Notes under the pieces: generated by a model | Told to the model about the DNA's origin: nothing | The model's input: the letters and a program-made list of their open reading frames with translations, nothing else | Database searches by the model: none | Part shown: positions 36,964 through 47,249 of the stretch, in pieces | How the letters are laid out: each line of letters opens with the position of its first letter | How positions within the stretch are numbered: the stretch's first letter is position 1 | Translations under genes and position numbers: made by a program | Source of the DNA: Schlesneria sp. | GTDB taxonomy: Bacteria; Planctomycetota; Planctomycetia; Planctomycetales; Planctomycetaceae | Direction: 5' to 3' | NCBI GenBank assembly: GCA_028291515.1 | Contig: JAQGHU010000104.1 | Span: 1 to 64,000 of the forward strand | DNA length: 64,000 nucleotides

Positions 36964-39900
36964 ATGCCAGTAACAAGGCGATGGTGGACCATCTCCCTGG
37001 TTTTAATGGGAACGCTGGCATCGTTCTGCAACGCAGACGAACCCCCAGCGCGCTCTGAAGCTCAGGCGACATTCGATGACGCGTCGCTCGAATTCTTCGA
37101 GAAGCAAGTCCGCCCCATCCTGACCGCTCGCTGTCTGGAATGTCATGGGGCAGGTCAGGGCGATCCCAAGGGGGGATTATCGCTGACATCCAGGGCCGCT
37201 TCACTTAAAGGTGGCGATACCGGACCAGCGGTAGTCCCCGGCAATCTGAAAGAAAGCTTGCTGGTCTCTGCGATTGAATACGGCGATCTGTATCAGATGC
37301 CGCCCAAATCGAAACTGCCCGCGGCCGAGATCGCGACTCTCAGCAAGTGGGTCCAGATGGGTGCCCCCTGGCCCAAAGAAGCCGCTAGTGCGGCGGGGAC
37401 GGTGAAACCGTTTGACCTCGCGACCCGAAAATCCGAGCATTGGTGCTGGCAGCCGATCGCGAATCCGTCTATCCCTCCTGTGAAAGACGATCGTTGGCCG
37501 CTGTCATCCGCGGACCGATTCATTCTGGCCGCCCTCGAAGCCAAGGAGTTGGTCCCTTCAGTTACTGCCGAGAAGCACGCCTTGTTGCGTCGAGCCTACT
37601 TTGACCTCGTCGGACTACCGCCGAATCCCGAGGAAGTCGCAGCGTTCCTCAATGACACGTCTCCACAAGCGTTCGAACACATTATCGATCGATTGCTCGA
37701 CTCCGTCCATTTCGGGGAACGTTGGGGACGGCACTGGCTTGATCTGGTCCGCTATGCGGAAACTCGTGGTCACGAATTCGAACCGATCATCCCGAACGCC
37801 TGGCAATACCGCGACTACGTCATTCGTGCACTGAACGCCGACGTGCCTCACGATCAATTTTTGACAGAACACCTCGCCGGTGATCTGGTCAAGCCCCGTT
37901 GGCGCATTGCAGAAACGGGAATTGGCCCCAAGAACGCGAGTAACATCAATGAAGCAGTCCTCGGAACGGGCTTTTGGTTTCTTGGCGAAGAAGTTCACTC
38001 GCCCGTTGATATCCGCAAAGACGAAACAGACCGGATGGACAATCGTCTGGATGTGATGTCCAAGACCTTCCTCGGCCTGACTGTCGCCTGTGCGCGATGC
38101 CACGATCACAAGTTTGATGCGATCTCTCAGCGAGACTACTACGCGCTGACCGGCTTCCTAATCAGTGGCAGCTATCGGCAGGTTCGTGTTCAAACCGAGG
38201 CCGACGACCGACAAATTGCAATTCAGTTGAACGAAGCGAGAAAGCTCGCTCGGGAACAGGTGTCCCAACTGATGCTCCGGGCAGCACGCCCGACTTTGGA
38301 CAAGCTGGACCAGTACCTGCTAACCGCCAAGCAGGCTGTTGATGATGGATTCAATCCCGATTCGGCCAGCTCAACAGACGGTGAATTGGTATTCGCTGAT
38401 TTCGAAAGCGAAAACTACGGGAATTGGAAAGTGGAAGGGACCGCATTCGGAAGTCGGCCGCCTCGCAAGGCTGACAATGCCTATGCGGCGCCGCTCGAAG
38501 GCTTTCAGGGAGAACATCTGGTTAACTCGCATCGGAATCCACCCGAGGGCGAAAATAGTGCGGCAGGTCGAGATGCTCAGACCGGTCGCCTGGTCTCGCC
38601 ATCGTTCACAATCAACCATCCCGTGATTCGCTTCCAGGTTGGAGGTGGGGCGCATGCGGGGAAGACCTGTATCAATCTGGAAGTCGACGGCAAAATGGTC
38701 CGCACGGCGACCGGCCAGAATTCGGGAACATTGCGCACGGAGCAATGGCAGGTGGCAGATCTGCGTGGCAAGACCGCCCGCATTGAAATTGTCGACTCAG
38801 AAGCAGGGGGTTGGGGCCACATCCTTGTGGACCAGATCGTCTTTACTAGTGATTCAGTGGGAACGGCGAAGCCATCGACAGCACCAGTACGGTCAAGCTT
38901 GCCCGAGATCGCAACGGCAAAGAATTTGGATGCCGAGATCCTCTCGCGTTGGTGCCGGGAACTGATAGCCGCGAAAATGGACAAACACCATCTGCTTCAC
39001 AGCCTGATGGCAGGTGGCGACGGTGTCGTTGTCTCGCCAAACCCAGAGATCCCCGCTGCTGCATTGGTCGTCGATTTCGGCGTTCCTCAATCGGGTGACT
39101 TGATCCAGGATGGTGTTTCGTTTGGACTTCGCCCTACTGTGCCGGGTCAATTGCAATTCGCGGACGCAGGCCAGCCGGAACTGAAAGTCACATCGATCGG
39201 TAGTTGGGAACGTGACTTATTCTGGAAAGACTTAAAGCTCTCGGATGGCACTGAAGACGATCACGGCACGATGGGAGCATGGCATCGCCACGGCCGAATG
39301 GTTCGCACGCCTGAATTCACGTTGAACAACAAACGCTTGTGGTATCTGGTTCGCGGCTCGGTGCGAGCGTATGCCGTTGTGAATTCGCACCTCATCGTCG
39401 CCGGACCTCTGCACGGCTCTCTATTGCGAGAATTCAAGCAGACTGATTCGCAGTGGCATTGGGTTGCTCAAGATCTCGAACTATACCCCGGCCATCGCGT
39501 GCATGTCGAGTTCACGCCAGCCGATGATGCGGAATGCGCGATCGCGATGGTTGTTCAAAGTGAGTCGGCTCCTGCGCTACCAAACTTTGCCGCGAACCAG
39601 CCAGCGGGTTCTGCGTCAGATCAGGTCCGTTACCATCAGGCTCGCATCTCTGAAGTATTCGCAAAACTCATAAAGTGGCAGGCGAATCAGGCGGAACTGC
39701 CCACCGCCGCCGAGACGTCACTCGCCAACTGGATCGTGCAAAAACGTGATCTGTTCGCAAAACGCGACGACTTGATCGAGCAAGATCGACAACTCACCGG
39801 TTTGCGTGAGACTCAGCAAACGTTGGCCAAAGCCGTGTCCTGGGAATCCCAGTTGGCTCCCACCATGCTCGATGGAAACGGCATCGATGAAATGCTGCTG

Positions 39901-40872
39901 ATCCGCGGCAATTCCAGTACCCCACGCGATCCGGTGCAGCGACGGTTTCTCGAAGCGTTGGGAGCTGACAACGTCGACAAAGCCGATGCTGGCAGCGGTC
40001 GATTGGGTTTGGCTCAGCAGATGATCCAGAGCCCACTTGCCGCGCGAGTCGCGGTGAATCGAGTCTGGTACCATCTGTTCGGTCGAGGGATCGTACCGTC
40101 GGTCGACAATCTGGGCGTTCTTGGGCAGGCATCCACTCATCCCGAACTGCTTGATCATCTCGCGACACAGTTCATCAAGGACGGTTGGTCGACCAAACGG
40201 TTGATCAAGTCGCTGATGCTCAGCCGAACCTATCAGATGTCCAGCCACCCAACCGAATCTGCAGAGACGGTCGACCCCAACAATCTGCTCTGGCATCGGA
40301 TGCCCATGAAGCGGCTGGAAGGGGAGGCCATTCGCGATTCCTTGCTGGCTGTTGCGGGACGATTGAACCGCACTGCATTTGGTCCAAGTGTCCCGATTCA
40401 CCTGACCCCTTTCATGGAAGGGCGAGGTCGTCCCGGGGTGAGCGGCCCACTCGATGGCAACGGTCGTCGCAGCATTTATATCTCGGTTCGCAGGAACTTC
40501 TTGTCTCCGATGATGCTGGCATTTGATACACCCTCACCATTCTCGACAGTAGGACGACGGACCTCATCGAATGTCCCCGCTCAGGCCTTGATCCTGATGA
40601 ATGATCCGCTAGTCATCGAGATGTCCAAGCGATGGGCTAATGAACTATTGGCCAAGGCCGACTTGTCCGTGGAGCAAAGAATCGATGCCATGTATCTGCA
40701 AGCCGTCGCGCGGCCAGCGACTCCATCAGAAAAGGCTGAAGCGACGGAGTTCCTCAACGCACAGGGGGCTCGACTTGAATTGCCCCAGTCGCAACGACTC
40801 TCGTCACCGCAGGTCTGGGCCGACCTCTGTCATGTGATTTTCAACGTCAAAGAATTTGTGTTCATCGAATGA
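36964..40872 (+). CDS. PSCyt1-DUF1549-DUF1553 exported protein, large form
   Basis: About 1302 aa. A signal peptide begins at MPVTRRWWTISLVLMGTLASFCNAD. PSCyt1 carries CLECHG, and DUF1549 carries [23 protein letters not shown] and CARCHDHKFDAISQRDYY. The middle (about residues 460-880) is beta-rich and resembles galactose-binding or jelly-roll modules (for example FQVGGGAHAGKTCINLEV, GWGHILVDQIVF). DUF1553 ends the protein. The ATG at 36964 has AGGAG at good spacing, so it is preferred over the ATG at 36946. Third gene of the operon, 62 bp after the previous one. The carbohydrate-binding look of the middle suggests polysaccharide-related work, but that is inference. Confidence 0.88.
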   Translation: MPVTRRWWTISLVLMGTLASFCNADEPPARSEAQATFDDASLEFFEKQVRPILTARCLECHGAGQGDPKGGLSLTSRAASLKGGDTGPAVVPGNLKESLLVSAIEYGDLYQMPPKSKLPAAEIATLSKWVQMGAPWPKEAASAAGTVKPFDLATRKSEHWCWQPIANPSIPPVKDDRWPLSSADRFILAALEAKELVPSVTAEKHALLRRAYFDLVGLPPNPEEVAAFLNDTSPQAFEHIIDRLLDSVHFGERWGRHWLDLVRYAETRGHEFEPIIPNAWQYRDYVIRALNADVPHDQFLTEHLAGDLVKPRWRIAETGIGPKNASNINEAVLGTGFWFLGEEVHSPVDIRKDETDRMDNRLDVMSKTFLGLTVACARCHDHKFDAISQRDYYALTGFLISGSYRQVRVQTEADDRQIAIQLNEARKLAREQVSQLMLRAARPTLDKLDQYLLTAKQAVDDGFNPDSASSTDGELVFADFESENYGNWKVEGTAFGSRPPRKADNAYAAPLEGFQGEHLVNSHRNPPEGENSAAGRDAQTGRLVSPSFTINHPVIRFQVGGGAHAGKTCINLEVDGKMVRTATGQNSGTLRTEQWQVADLRGKTARIEIVDSEAGGWGHILVDQIVFTSDSVGTAKPSTAPVRSSLPEIATAKNLDAEILSRWCRELIAAKMDKHHLLHSLMAGGDGVVVSPNPEIPAAALVVDFGVPQSGDLIQDGVSFGLRPTVPGQLQFADAGQPELKVTSIGSWERDLFWKDLKLSDGTEDDHGTMGAWHRHGRMVRTPEFTLNNKRLWYLVRGSVRAYAVVNSHLIVAGPLHGSLLREFKQTDSQWHWVAQDLELYPGHRVHVEFTPADDAECAIAMVVQSESAPALPNFAANQPAGSASDQVRYHQARISEVFAKLIKWQANQAELPTAAETSLANWIVQKRDLFAKRDDLIEQDRQLTGLRETQQTLAKAVSWESQLAPTMLDGNGIDEMLLIRGNSSTPRDPVQRRFLEALGADNVDKADAGSGRLGLAQQMIQSPLAARVAVNRVWYHLFGRGIVPSVDNLGVLGQASTHPELLDHLATQFIKDGWSTKRLIKSLMLSRTYQMSSHPTESAETVDPNNLLWHRMPMKRLEGEAIRDSLLAVAGRLNRTAFGPSVPIHLTPFMEGRGRPGVSGPLDGNGRRSIYISVRRNFLSPMMLAFDTPSPFSTVGRRTSSNVPAQALILMNDPLVIEMSKRWANELLAKADLSVEQRIDAMYLQAVARPATPSEKAEATEFLNAQGARLELPQSQRLSSPQVWADLCHVIFNVKEFVFIE

Positions 40873-40916
40873 TCGCGGATTGACGCGTTCCGCAATGGAT
40901 AGTGAGAGCTTGAGCC

Positions 40917-42359
40917 ATGTTTCCCTGCCAGAGATACCAGATTCCACCTCTGTCTCGCCGCCAGATGCTGACTCAGGCTGCCAATGGATTTGGCGCTGTG
41001 GCATTGTCGAGCATGCTTACCGATCGGATCGCGACCGCGAGCGACGTGGTCGCGTCAGACACGGTTACCTCGAAGCCAACGCATTTCCCGGCGAAGGCTA
41101 AGCACATTATCTTCCTGTACATGGACGGCGGCCCATCGCAAGTTGACACGTTCGATCCCAAGCCGATGCTCGACAAGCATCACGGCAAGAGCCCGCAAGA
41201 GATTCTCGGCAAGGTCGAGCCCACTCAGTTCGCCAACATTGGCAAGCTGCTGAAATCTCCCTGGGCTTTCAAGAACTACGGCGAGTGCGGTCTGCCGGTC
41301 AGTGATCTGTTCCCGCACGTCGGCGAATGCGCAGATGAACTGGCGGTGGTCCGTTCCGTCGTCTCGCCATTTTCGGAACATACGTTTGCCAACTACTTCC
41401 TGCATTCAGGCAGTGGCCTGCAGGGGCGTCCCAGCCATGGGGCCTGGTTCAGTTATGGCCTGGGAACCGAATGCAATGATCTTCCTGCGTTCGTGATCCT
41501 CAACGGCGGCCTGATCCCACCAGGCGGGCTCGATTGTTTTGGCAGCGGCTTTCTGCCTGCGGCCTATCAAGGATCGGTGTTTACATCAGGCGAGGCACCC
41601 GTCGCCAATATCCGCCCGACGGAAAAATCCCGTGACCTGCAAGACGCCAAGCTCGCCCTGATGAGGCGACTCGATCAGTCTCGACTACAGCAGTTGGGTC
41701 ACGTCGACGCCTTGGAATCAGCGATTGCCAATTACGAACTGGCCGCTCGCATGCAAACAGCTGTACCGCAGTTGACCGACCTGCGCGACGAGTCGAAAGA
41801 GACGCAGGAGATGTACGGCCTGAATGACGACTTCGACAACACGAAGAAATTTGGTCGCATCTGTCTGATCGCACGCCGGTTGGTGGAACGCGGCGTCCGT
41901 TTCGTCGAACTGACCTGTCCTGGAGGCAATGGCGACCGCTGGGACCAACATGGCAATCTGGTCGATGGCCACACCAAGAACGCCAAGTCCGTCGACAAGC
42001 CGATCGCCGCACTGCTGAAGGATCTGAAGCAGCGCGGCCTGCTGAATGAAACCTTGGTCGTCTGGTGCGGTGAGTTCGGTCGCACGCCATTCGCTCAAGG
42101 GGGCGATGGTCGCGATCACAACCCGTTCGGGTTTACGATCTGGATGGCGGGCGGCGGAGTCAAAGGGGGCATCACCTACGGTGCCACCGATGACTTTGGC
42201 TACCGTGCCGTCGAGAACAAGGTCGAAATTCACGACCTGCACGCGACCATGCTTCATCTACTTGGCATGGATCACACCAAGCTCACCTATCGCTTCAGCG
42301 GGCGCGATATGCGGCTAACCGATGTGCATGGTCACGTCCTGCACGACATCCTGGCTTGA
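40917..42359 (+). CDS. DUF1501 protein, Tat-exported
   Basis: 480 aa. The Tat motif SRRQMLTQAANGFGAVALSSML begins near residue 13. The body has KHIIFLYMDGGPSQVDTFDPKP, HSGSGLQGRPSHGAWFSYGLGTE, GEFGRTPFAQGGDGRDHNPFGF and DLHATMLHLLGMDH, all standard DUF1501 features. It closes the four-gene operon, 44 bp after the DUF1553 gene, and its stop is 18 bp from that of a convergent gene. Reaction unknown; a sulfatase-like fold is assumed from the family. Confidence 0.92.
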   Translation: MFPCQRYQIPPLSRRQMLTQAANGFGAVALSSMLTDRIATASDVVASDTVTSKPTHFPAKAKHIIFLYMDGGPSQVDTFDPKPMLDKHHGKSPQEILGKVEPTQFANIGKLLKSPWAFKNYGECGLPVSDLFPHVGECADELAVVRSVVSPFSEHTFANYFLHSGSGLQGRPSHGAWFSYGLGTECNDLPAFVILNGGLIPPGGLDCFGSGFLPAAYQGSVFTSGEAPVANIRPTEKSRDLQDAKLALMRRLDQSRLQQLGHVDALESAIANYELAARMQTAVPQLTDLRDESKETQEMYGLNDDFDNTKKFGRICLIARRLVERGVRFVELTCPGGNGDRWDQHGNLVDGHTKNAKSVDKPIAALLKDLKQRGLLNETLVVWCGEFGRTPFAQGGDGRDHNPFGFTIWMAGGGVKGGITYGATDDFGYRAVENKVEIHDLHATMLHLLGMDHTKLTYRFSGRDMRLTDVHGHVLHDILA

Positions 42360-42377
42360 ACAGCCACTCCCCTCGAC

Positions 42378-44015
42378 TCAGTCGTTCTCTGGTTCAAGGG
42401 CAGACGCAGGCTCTTCAACGATCTCAAGCGTCGGCTGCCCAAGGACTGAGTCGGGAATTGTGATTTCGAGCACGCCTCGCGGCTCTTTCAACGCGTTCAA
42501 ACGCTCTCTGGATTCATCATCCAATCGCAATTCGTTCAACGCTTCTGCCGATGGCTCGACCTTGGTTTGAGGAACAAGGACTTCAGGAATCGCAATCGTT
42601 TCCTTGGGCAACGCGGCCTTGTCCTTGATACCTGTTTTTAGTTCTGCCGGTGTCGCGGCGAGTACTGGCTTTGTCCCCCCCGGGGTGGTGACAGGTAGCA
42701 CTGGTTTCGAAAGGTTCTTGACCCCTTGCGCCACTTCGGGAAGTTTGGCGGGGGCTGCCGTCGGCAAGTTGCGGATTCGTTCGCGATAGATGATCAAGGC
42801 ATTGAGCGTGTGATAGAGCGGACCACAATCGATTGGTTTCTGGCGATGCACGATTAGATCGTTGCAAAGCGCGGTCACGGCGTTCCGCACCCATTGCTCG
42901 TTCAGGCGCTCATCGGGAAGGCCGATCGACAGGAATTCCATCGTATGACCGGTTGTGTTGAACCGCTTGTTCAGATCGGTCTCGAATCCGGAGGTCTCAT
43001 AGAACTTCGCAGAGAACGTGCCGTCGTAATTCTGCATCGAACGAGCGATTTCGATGTGTTGACGGATCTTGTGGTCGGCCTGCGCCCAGATTCCAACGAG
43101 CTTGCCGCCCGCCTTCAGATGCTTGTCGCGAGTTCGAGTGAGTGCGAACAATCGGTGGTTGCCACCGCAGGGAGCACCAACCACAGGAGCAGCGGTTTCA
43201 ATCTGAACGAGTCGCTCGATGCTCCACGGTTCGTTGTGCTGATTCACCCACTGTGTATCCGGTTTCAAATAGTGTTGTAGTCCCCACAGCACCCACGTCA
43301 CTTCTTCGTGAGTATTCACTTCTTTCATTGTGTTGTTGATGATGCCGCCGACCGTGATGCTGTCCGATCCGACTTTGAATGTATGCCCCACCGGCAGGTC
43401 AGACTGCGACATCAGCGCCAGAAACTGCGCGGGATGGCCTTCAAAAGCATAGGGCCTGGTGAATGGATGGAACTTGCCTCCGAAGGCCGTTTTCGCCAGC
43501 AGTGGCTGGTTGTCAAATTTGGGTTCGGCCGTGGAAATCCACTGGATCGCGTTGACCTTCTTATCACCCAAGTGCAACTGGAAGTCTTGCTTCAGTGCCA
43601 GCAGTCCATGAAAGATCTGCCAGGGTGAATGGGAATTCGCCGTCAGTGTCCGCCGGCTGCTGACCTCAATCGCCAGATCCAACTGAGATCGGAATTGATC
43701 CGCCTCAGGTAGCGCTGGAGCTGCAATGGCACTGGCGATCAGTGGAGGAGCAGGGGGAGCTGCCGGACCAGGATTTGGCTGCGGTGCTTGTGGTTGCTGC
43801 TCAGCGGCGGCATTCGCCTTCCGTGCGGCAATTCCTGCCCGAAATGGGCGGGCGGCAGTCTGGATGATCCCGCTTGGACCGACGGCCGTAACCGGTGGAC
43901 GTGAGGGGAGGCTGGCTTGCTGCGAATAGGCCGCAGAAGTCCAACAGGCAGCGAGTACAGCGGCGGTTGATGTGAGATGAGGGCTCAACCGGAGCAGACT
44001 TGTGGTACGGCGCAC
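42378..44015 (-). CDS. Exported protein of unknown family, Pro/Ala-rich N-terminus
   Basis: About 545 aa. Start correction: a GTG at 44015 preceded by GGAGG with a 4-nt gap is taken as the true start, giving a signal peptide (RTTSLLRLSPHLTSTAAVLAAC...SAAYS). Longer frames upstream lack a Shine-Dalgarno. A Pro/Ala-rich linker (about residues 65-90) is followed by a helical, Trp/His-containing region of about 330 residues (EEVTWVLWGLQHYL, IETAAPVVGAPCGGNHRLFAL, ARSMQNYDGTFS). The Pro/Glu-rich tail is probably flexible. The helical core is reminiscent of alpha/alpha-toroid proteins, but I do not recognise the family. It is convergent with the DUF1501 operon. Confidence 0.7.
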   Translation of the reverse strand: MRRTTSLLRLSPHLTSTAAVLAACWTSAAYSQQASLPSRPPVTAVGPSGIIQTAARPFRAGIAARKANAAAEQQPQAPQPNPGPAAPPAPPLIASAIAAPALPEADQFRSQLDLAIEVSSRRTLTANSHSPWQIFHGLLALKQDFQLHLGDKKVNAIQWISTAEPKFDNQPLLAKTAFGGKFHPFTRPYAFEGHPAQFLALMSQSDLPVGHTFKVGSDSITVGGIINNTMKEVNTHEEVTWVLWGLQHYLKPDTQWVNQHNEPWSIERLVQIETAAPVVGAPCGGNHRLFALTRTRDKHLKAGGKLVGIWAQADHKIRQHIEIARSMQNYDGTFSAKFYETSGFETDLNKRFNTTGHTMEFLSIGLPDERLNEQWVRNAVTALCNDLIVHRQKPIDCGPLYHTLNALIIYRERIRNLPTAAPAKLPEVAQGVKNLSKPVLPVTTPGGTKPVLAATPAELKTGIKDKAALPKETIAIPEVLVPQTKVEPSAEALNELRLDDESRERLNALKEPRGVLEITIPDSVLGQPTLEIVEEPASALEPEND

Positions 44016-44478
44016 TATTCCTCCACGAAGCGTCTGGGCGCGAACTTCAAGTTGTGAATCAATGTGAGCGAGCGCGGTCTCGGCCAGGTGAACGAGGGCT
44101 GCCGATCCTTTATTCGGCGTTTCGCGACACGTAACTTCCGCTGCGGAAGTCCGTTCGTTGCGATCGGCACGCGTGAAAGGGTCAGCACAGAGAATGGGAT
44201 ACTGGCGATCTCGCACCGGCATATTTGGCCGCTCCGATACCGAGATTTCTGGCCCGCCTGAACTGAAACGAATCCGTCCCACCGGTGGATTTTTCGCTGT
44301 TTCAGTTACGTTCGGGAAAGAAGCAACATCACATCCGACAGACACAATTGTCGGAAAGCTGAGAGTCGCGCCAACAGTCGAAGCCGACACAAGCCGATGA
44401 ATCGACTCGATCCGAAAACTCTCACATTCGCGACCGGACGCACAGGCAAAAAATTGCACTTCTGCCGCGGACCGGCAA
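44016..44478. other. Intergenic region without a supported gene
   Basis: About 460 bp between the M28 peptidase stop and the GTG start of the exported protein on the same strand. It holds the latter gene's Shine-Dalgarno (complement of 44020-44024, GGAGG) and presumably its promoter. The in-frame upstream extension has no recognisable domain and is not called. Confidence 0.4.
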
Positions 44479-46011
44479 TCATTCCGCGGTCGAGGAATAC
44501 AGTTTCACAGAAATCAGTTGAAGCACCCCGTCGCGTTCGACTTGGAATTGCAACGGACCGCGATCATTCAACAGGTGCCTGCGGAATTCCTCGTCGGAAT
44601 TAACCGTTTCGTCAGCTAATTTCATCACTACGTCACCGACTTTTAGGCCCGCTCGGTCCGCAGGCGAATCGGGAATCACATTCGTGATGATCACGCTGTC
44701 GGGAATAGCGTCATCCAGTTGCCAGGTAATTCCGACGCGAACTGGCTCGCCCGTCAAATTAAGCTGCAGTTCGACGAGCGCATCTGTTCCGGGGCGTTCG
44801 AGTGCGACGGCGACAGGGTTCGCCGCGATTCGAACGACGGTCTTCAGATCAGCGACGGTTCCGGTATTCCAGTGAGCAAGTTTCACCAATCGATCGCCGG
44901 GACGAATGCCAGCTTTCAAAGCGGCCGAACCAGCCGTCACTTCGGTCACGACGGCTCGGTCTTTTTTCATCTGTTGGACATCAAAGGCCACGCCGAGTCG
45001 AACTGCGGCGGGTTGCGGTCGTGCTGTCATCCAACCTGGCTGCGATTCCGTCAGTGCTTCGCGACGAAACGCAGGGACGGTCGGCTCGTTGGCAAATTCT
45101 TCGACAAGTCGGAACACAAAATCAGCCATCTTCAGGATGCCTGGATAATTTAATTTATCTGCGTCGTCGGACGGACGGTGATAGTCATCATGCTTACCAG
45201 TATCCAGATGCAAGCTCGGAATTCCGGCGACATAAAAAGGATAGTGATCGCTGTCACCAATAACTTTAGGCTCATAATGGTAGAGCAGATCACCTTTCGG
45301 GTTTTGGCGAACCAGTCGATTGCGAAGGCCCGGCGCGGATCGCCATCCGACAACAATGACTTTGCCTTCACGTAAGCGGCCCAACATATCGATGTTGATG
45401 ACTTGGCGAATTGATTTGAGTGGATGCGTCGGCTGCTTCACCCAATGCATCGACCCCAGTAGGCCCATCTCTTCGGCGTCCCAGAATGCGAACAGCAGCG
45501 TTCGTTTCGGGGCAGGAGTCATCGACGCAAACGCATCGGCCAATTCCAATAGGGCTGCCGTGCCGCTGGCATTGTCATCGGCACCGTTGTGGATGTATCC
45601 GAATGGCCCATGGCTGTTCGTCTGGTTGCCGCGCCCGACGTGGTCGTAGTGCGCGCCAATCAGGATGATTTCATTTCGCAGCACCGGATCGGACCCCGGC
45701 AGGACGGCGATGAGGTTCTGGAATGATCCAAATTCTTGAATCCAACCAGCCGAGGTCGCACCCTTTAACGAGTCGATCTTTCGCAACTCGGTTTGCAGGT
45801 AAGCAGCCGCCGCACGACTTCCCGTTGTTCCTGCTTCCCGACCTTCAAGTGCATCGCTGGCAAGAGTGCCACAGTGACGCTTCAAGTCGGCGATGGTGAT
45901 CCGCTCAATCGCACGGTCGACAGCATCGAGATCTGCAGCCGGGGCAGGGCGGAACGCTGTTAGAGAGAGACAGACCAGTGCGAGATAGTGCAGATTCTGG
46001 CTGATGCGCAC
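44479..46011 (-). CDS. M28-family metallopeptidase with two C-terminal PDZ domains, exported
   Basis: 510 aa with a signal peptide (cleavage near FRPAPAA). The aminopeptidase core has the zinc ligands of the family: His121 (GAHYDHVGRG), Asp145 (GADDNASG), Glu180/181 (DAEEMGLLGS), Asp208 (NIDMLGR) and His278 (DDYHRPSDD), so two metal ions should be bound. Two PDZ domains follow (PGDRLVKL and AGLKVGDVVMKL signatures, about residues 335-505) and may recruit substrates or partners. The GTG at 46011 is the start. It is a lone gene between the unknown exported protein and the signalling cluster. Confidence 0.9.
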   Translation of the reverse strand: MRISQNLHYLALVCLSLTAFRPAPAADLDAVDRAIERITIADLKRHCGTLASDALEGREAGTTGSRAAAAYLQTELRKIDSLKGATSAGWIQEFGSFQNLIAVLPGSDPVLRNEIILIGAHYDHVGRGNQTNSHGPFGYIHNGADDNASGTAALLELADAFASMTPAPKRTLLFAFWDAEEMGLLGSMHWVKQPTHPLKSIRQVINIDMLGRLREGKVIVVGWRSAPGLRNRLVRQNPKGDLLYHYEPKVIGDSDHYPFYVAGIPSLHLDTGKHDDYHRPSDDADKLNYPGILKMADFVFRLVEEFANEPTVPAFRREALTESQPGWMTARPQPAAVRLGVAFDVQQMKKDRAVVTEVTAGSAALKAGIRPGDRLVKLAHWNTGTVADLKTVVRIAANPVAVALERPGTDALVELQLNLTGEPVRVGITWQLDDAIPDSVIITNVIPDSPADRAGLKVGDVVMKLADETVNSDEEFRRHLLNDRGPLQFQVERDGVLQLISVKLYSSTAE

Positions 46012-46045
46012 GGATCCGTCGCTTGCTTGAGTGGTGCAATAAAAT

Positions 46046-46951
46046 CTAACAGACCGGGACTTCAGCGCGAACGCGTCGTTTGACGAGTGTGACCTGATTC
46101 CCCTTCGAATTGTAGCGTATATCGTCCATGAACGTCCTGATCAAGAGCACTCCGCGCCCATGAGCGCGAGCGATGTTTTCAGGATCCGTCGGATCAGGGA
46201 GTTTCGAGACATCGAATCCATTCCCCTGATCACGAATCACAAAACGAGCTTCCCCTGCGGAATATCTGGCAGAGACACGAACACGACGATCGCGATAGGG
46301 TGCTTGACACATCCGCATCTCAATCAACTTTTCAAATGAGTCGTCGTCGCTATCGCGAAGCTTGGAGCTCACCTCCAGGTTGCCGTGAATAATGGCGTTC
46401 AGGAGTGCCTCCTCCAGAGCCACACCGACTCGAATGCGTTCTCGATCGCTGAAAATGCCGAATCGGACGCCATAGTCTTGCAGAGAATTGACCGCCGGGC
46501 CAACGAGCCGACGATCCGTCGGGAACGAGAATCGCATTTCCTGGCCGACGAGCGCCGTCGTGACGACATCGGAGCGTCGACGGTCTTGGCTGGCCGAGAG
46601 GACGGTTTCGACCACGCGGTTCAAATCTCGCGCCATTAAGGTCTTCGGGACATAGCTGGCAGCCCCTTGCTGTAATGCGGTCACAGCCAGCTCTTCGCTG
46701 CCTTCGGAAGTCGCAATGATGACAGGGACACGAGAATGGTGCTGCTTCAGTTTAATCAGCAGTTGCAGGCCGTCCATGTTCGGCATGTTGAAATCGGTGA
46801 GAACAAGATCCGGCTCGCAGAGGGCGCACCGTTCGAGTGCCTCGGCTCCATCACTGGCAAACTCCACCGTCCAGTCCGGGTTCGTACCCAGCAGGCCAGC
46901 CAGCACGCGACGCTCGATTGCACAGTCATCAACGACGAGGATGGAAGACAT
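46046..46951 (-). CDS. Response regulator fused to an anti-sigma-type histidine-kinase-like ATPase
   Basis: About 301 aa. An N-terminal receiver has acid residues Asp8-Asp9, a phospho-acceptor Asp53 in LTDFNMPNMDG and Lys in YVPKTLM. An HATPase_c domain of the RsbW/SpoIIAB type follows (EEALLNAIIHGN, DQGNGFD, GRGVLLIRTFMD), with no dimerisation/His domain. This fusion probably couples receiver phosphorylation to ATPase-dependent binding of an anti-anti-sigma or other target. The start at 46951 (MSSILVVDD) is chosen; the longer frame to 46993 is unsupported. It is divergent from the HPt gene. Confidence 0.88.
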   Translation of the reverse strand: MSSILVVDDCAIERRVLAGLLGTNPDWTVEFASDGAEALERCALCEPDLVLTDFNMPNMDGLQLLIKLKQHHSRVPVIIATSEGSEELAVTALQQGAASYVPKTLMARDLNRVVETVLSASQDRRRSDVVTTALVGQEMRFSFPTDRRLVGPAVNSLQDYGVRFGIFSDRERIRVGVALEEALLNAIIHGNLEVSSKLRDSDDDSFEKLIEMRMCQAPYRDRRVRVSARYSAGEARFVIRDQGNGFDVSKLPDPTDPENIARAHGRGVLLIRTFMDDIRYNSKGNQVTLVKRRVRAEVPVC

Positions 46952-47249
46952 TCCAATGACCTTGAAAGGATGATCCCGCCAACCCTGCAGCAACTCTTCG
47001 CTGCCTCACACCGGTTTACAGGTCACTGGGAAAATTTAGGCCAGAAAAGATCGTGTGTCAAAAAAACAACGTCCCCCGTAACTCTTTATTTCTGAGAGGT
47101 AACATTGCATTGGCAGACACCGATGGCTGGACGCTCGGTACAATCCATACCACCGCTTTTTTGCTCTCACGCAGCATCGGTGATGCCAATCAACAATCAC
47201 AAATCGGCACCAGAACGCAGACGTGACCACGTCGTGTGATACGGTTTCG

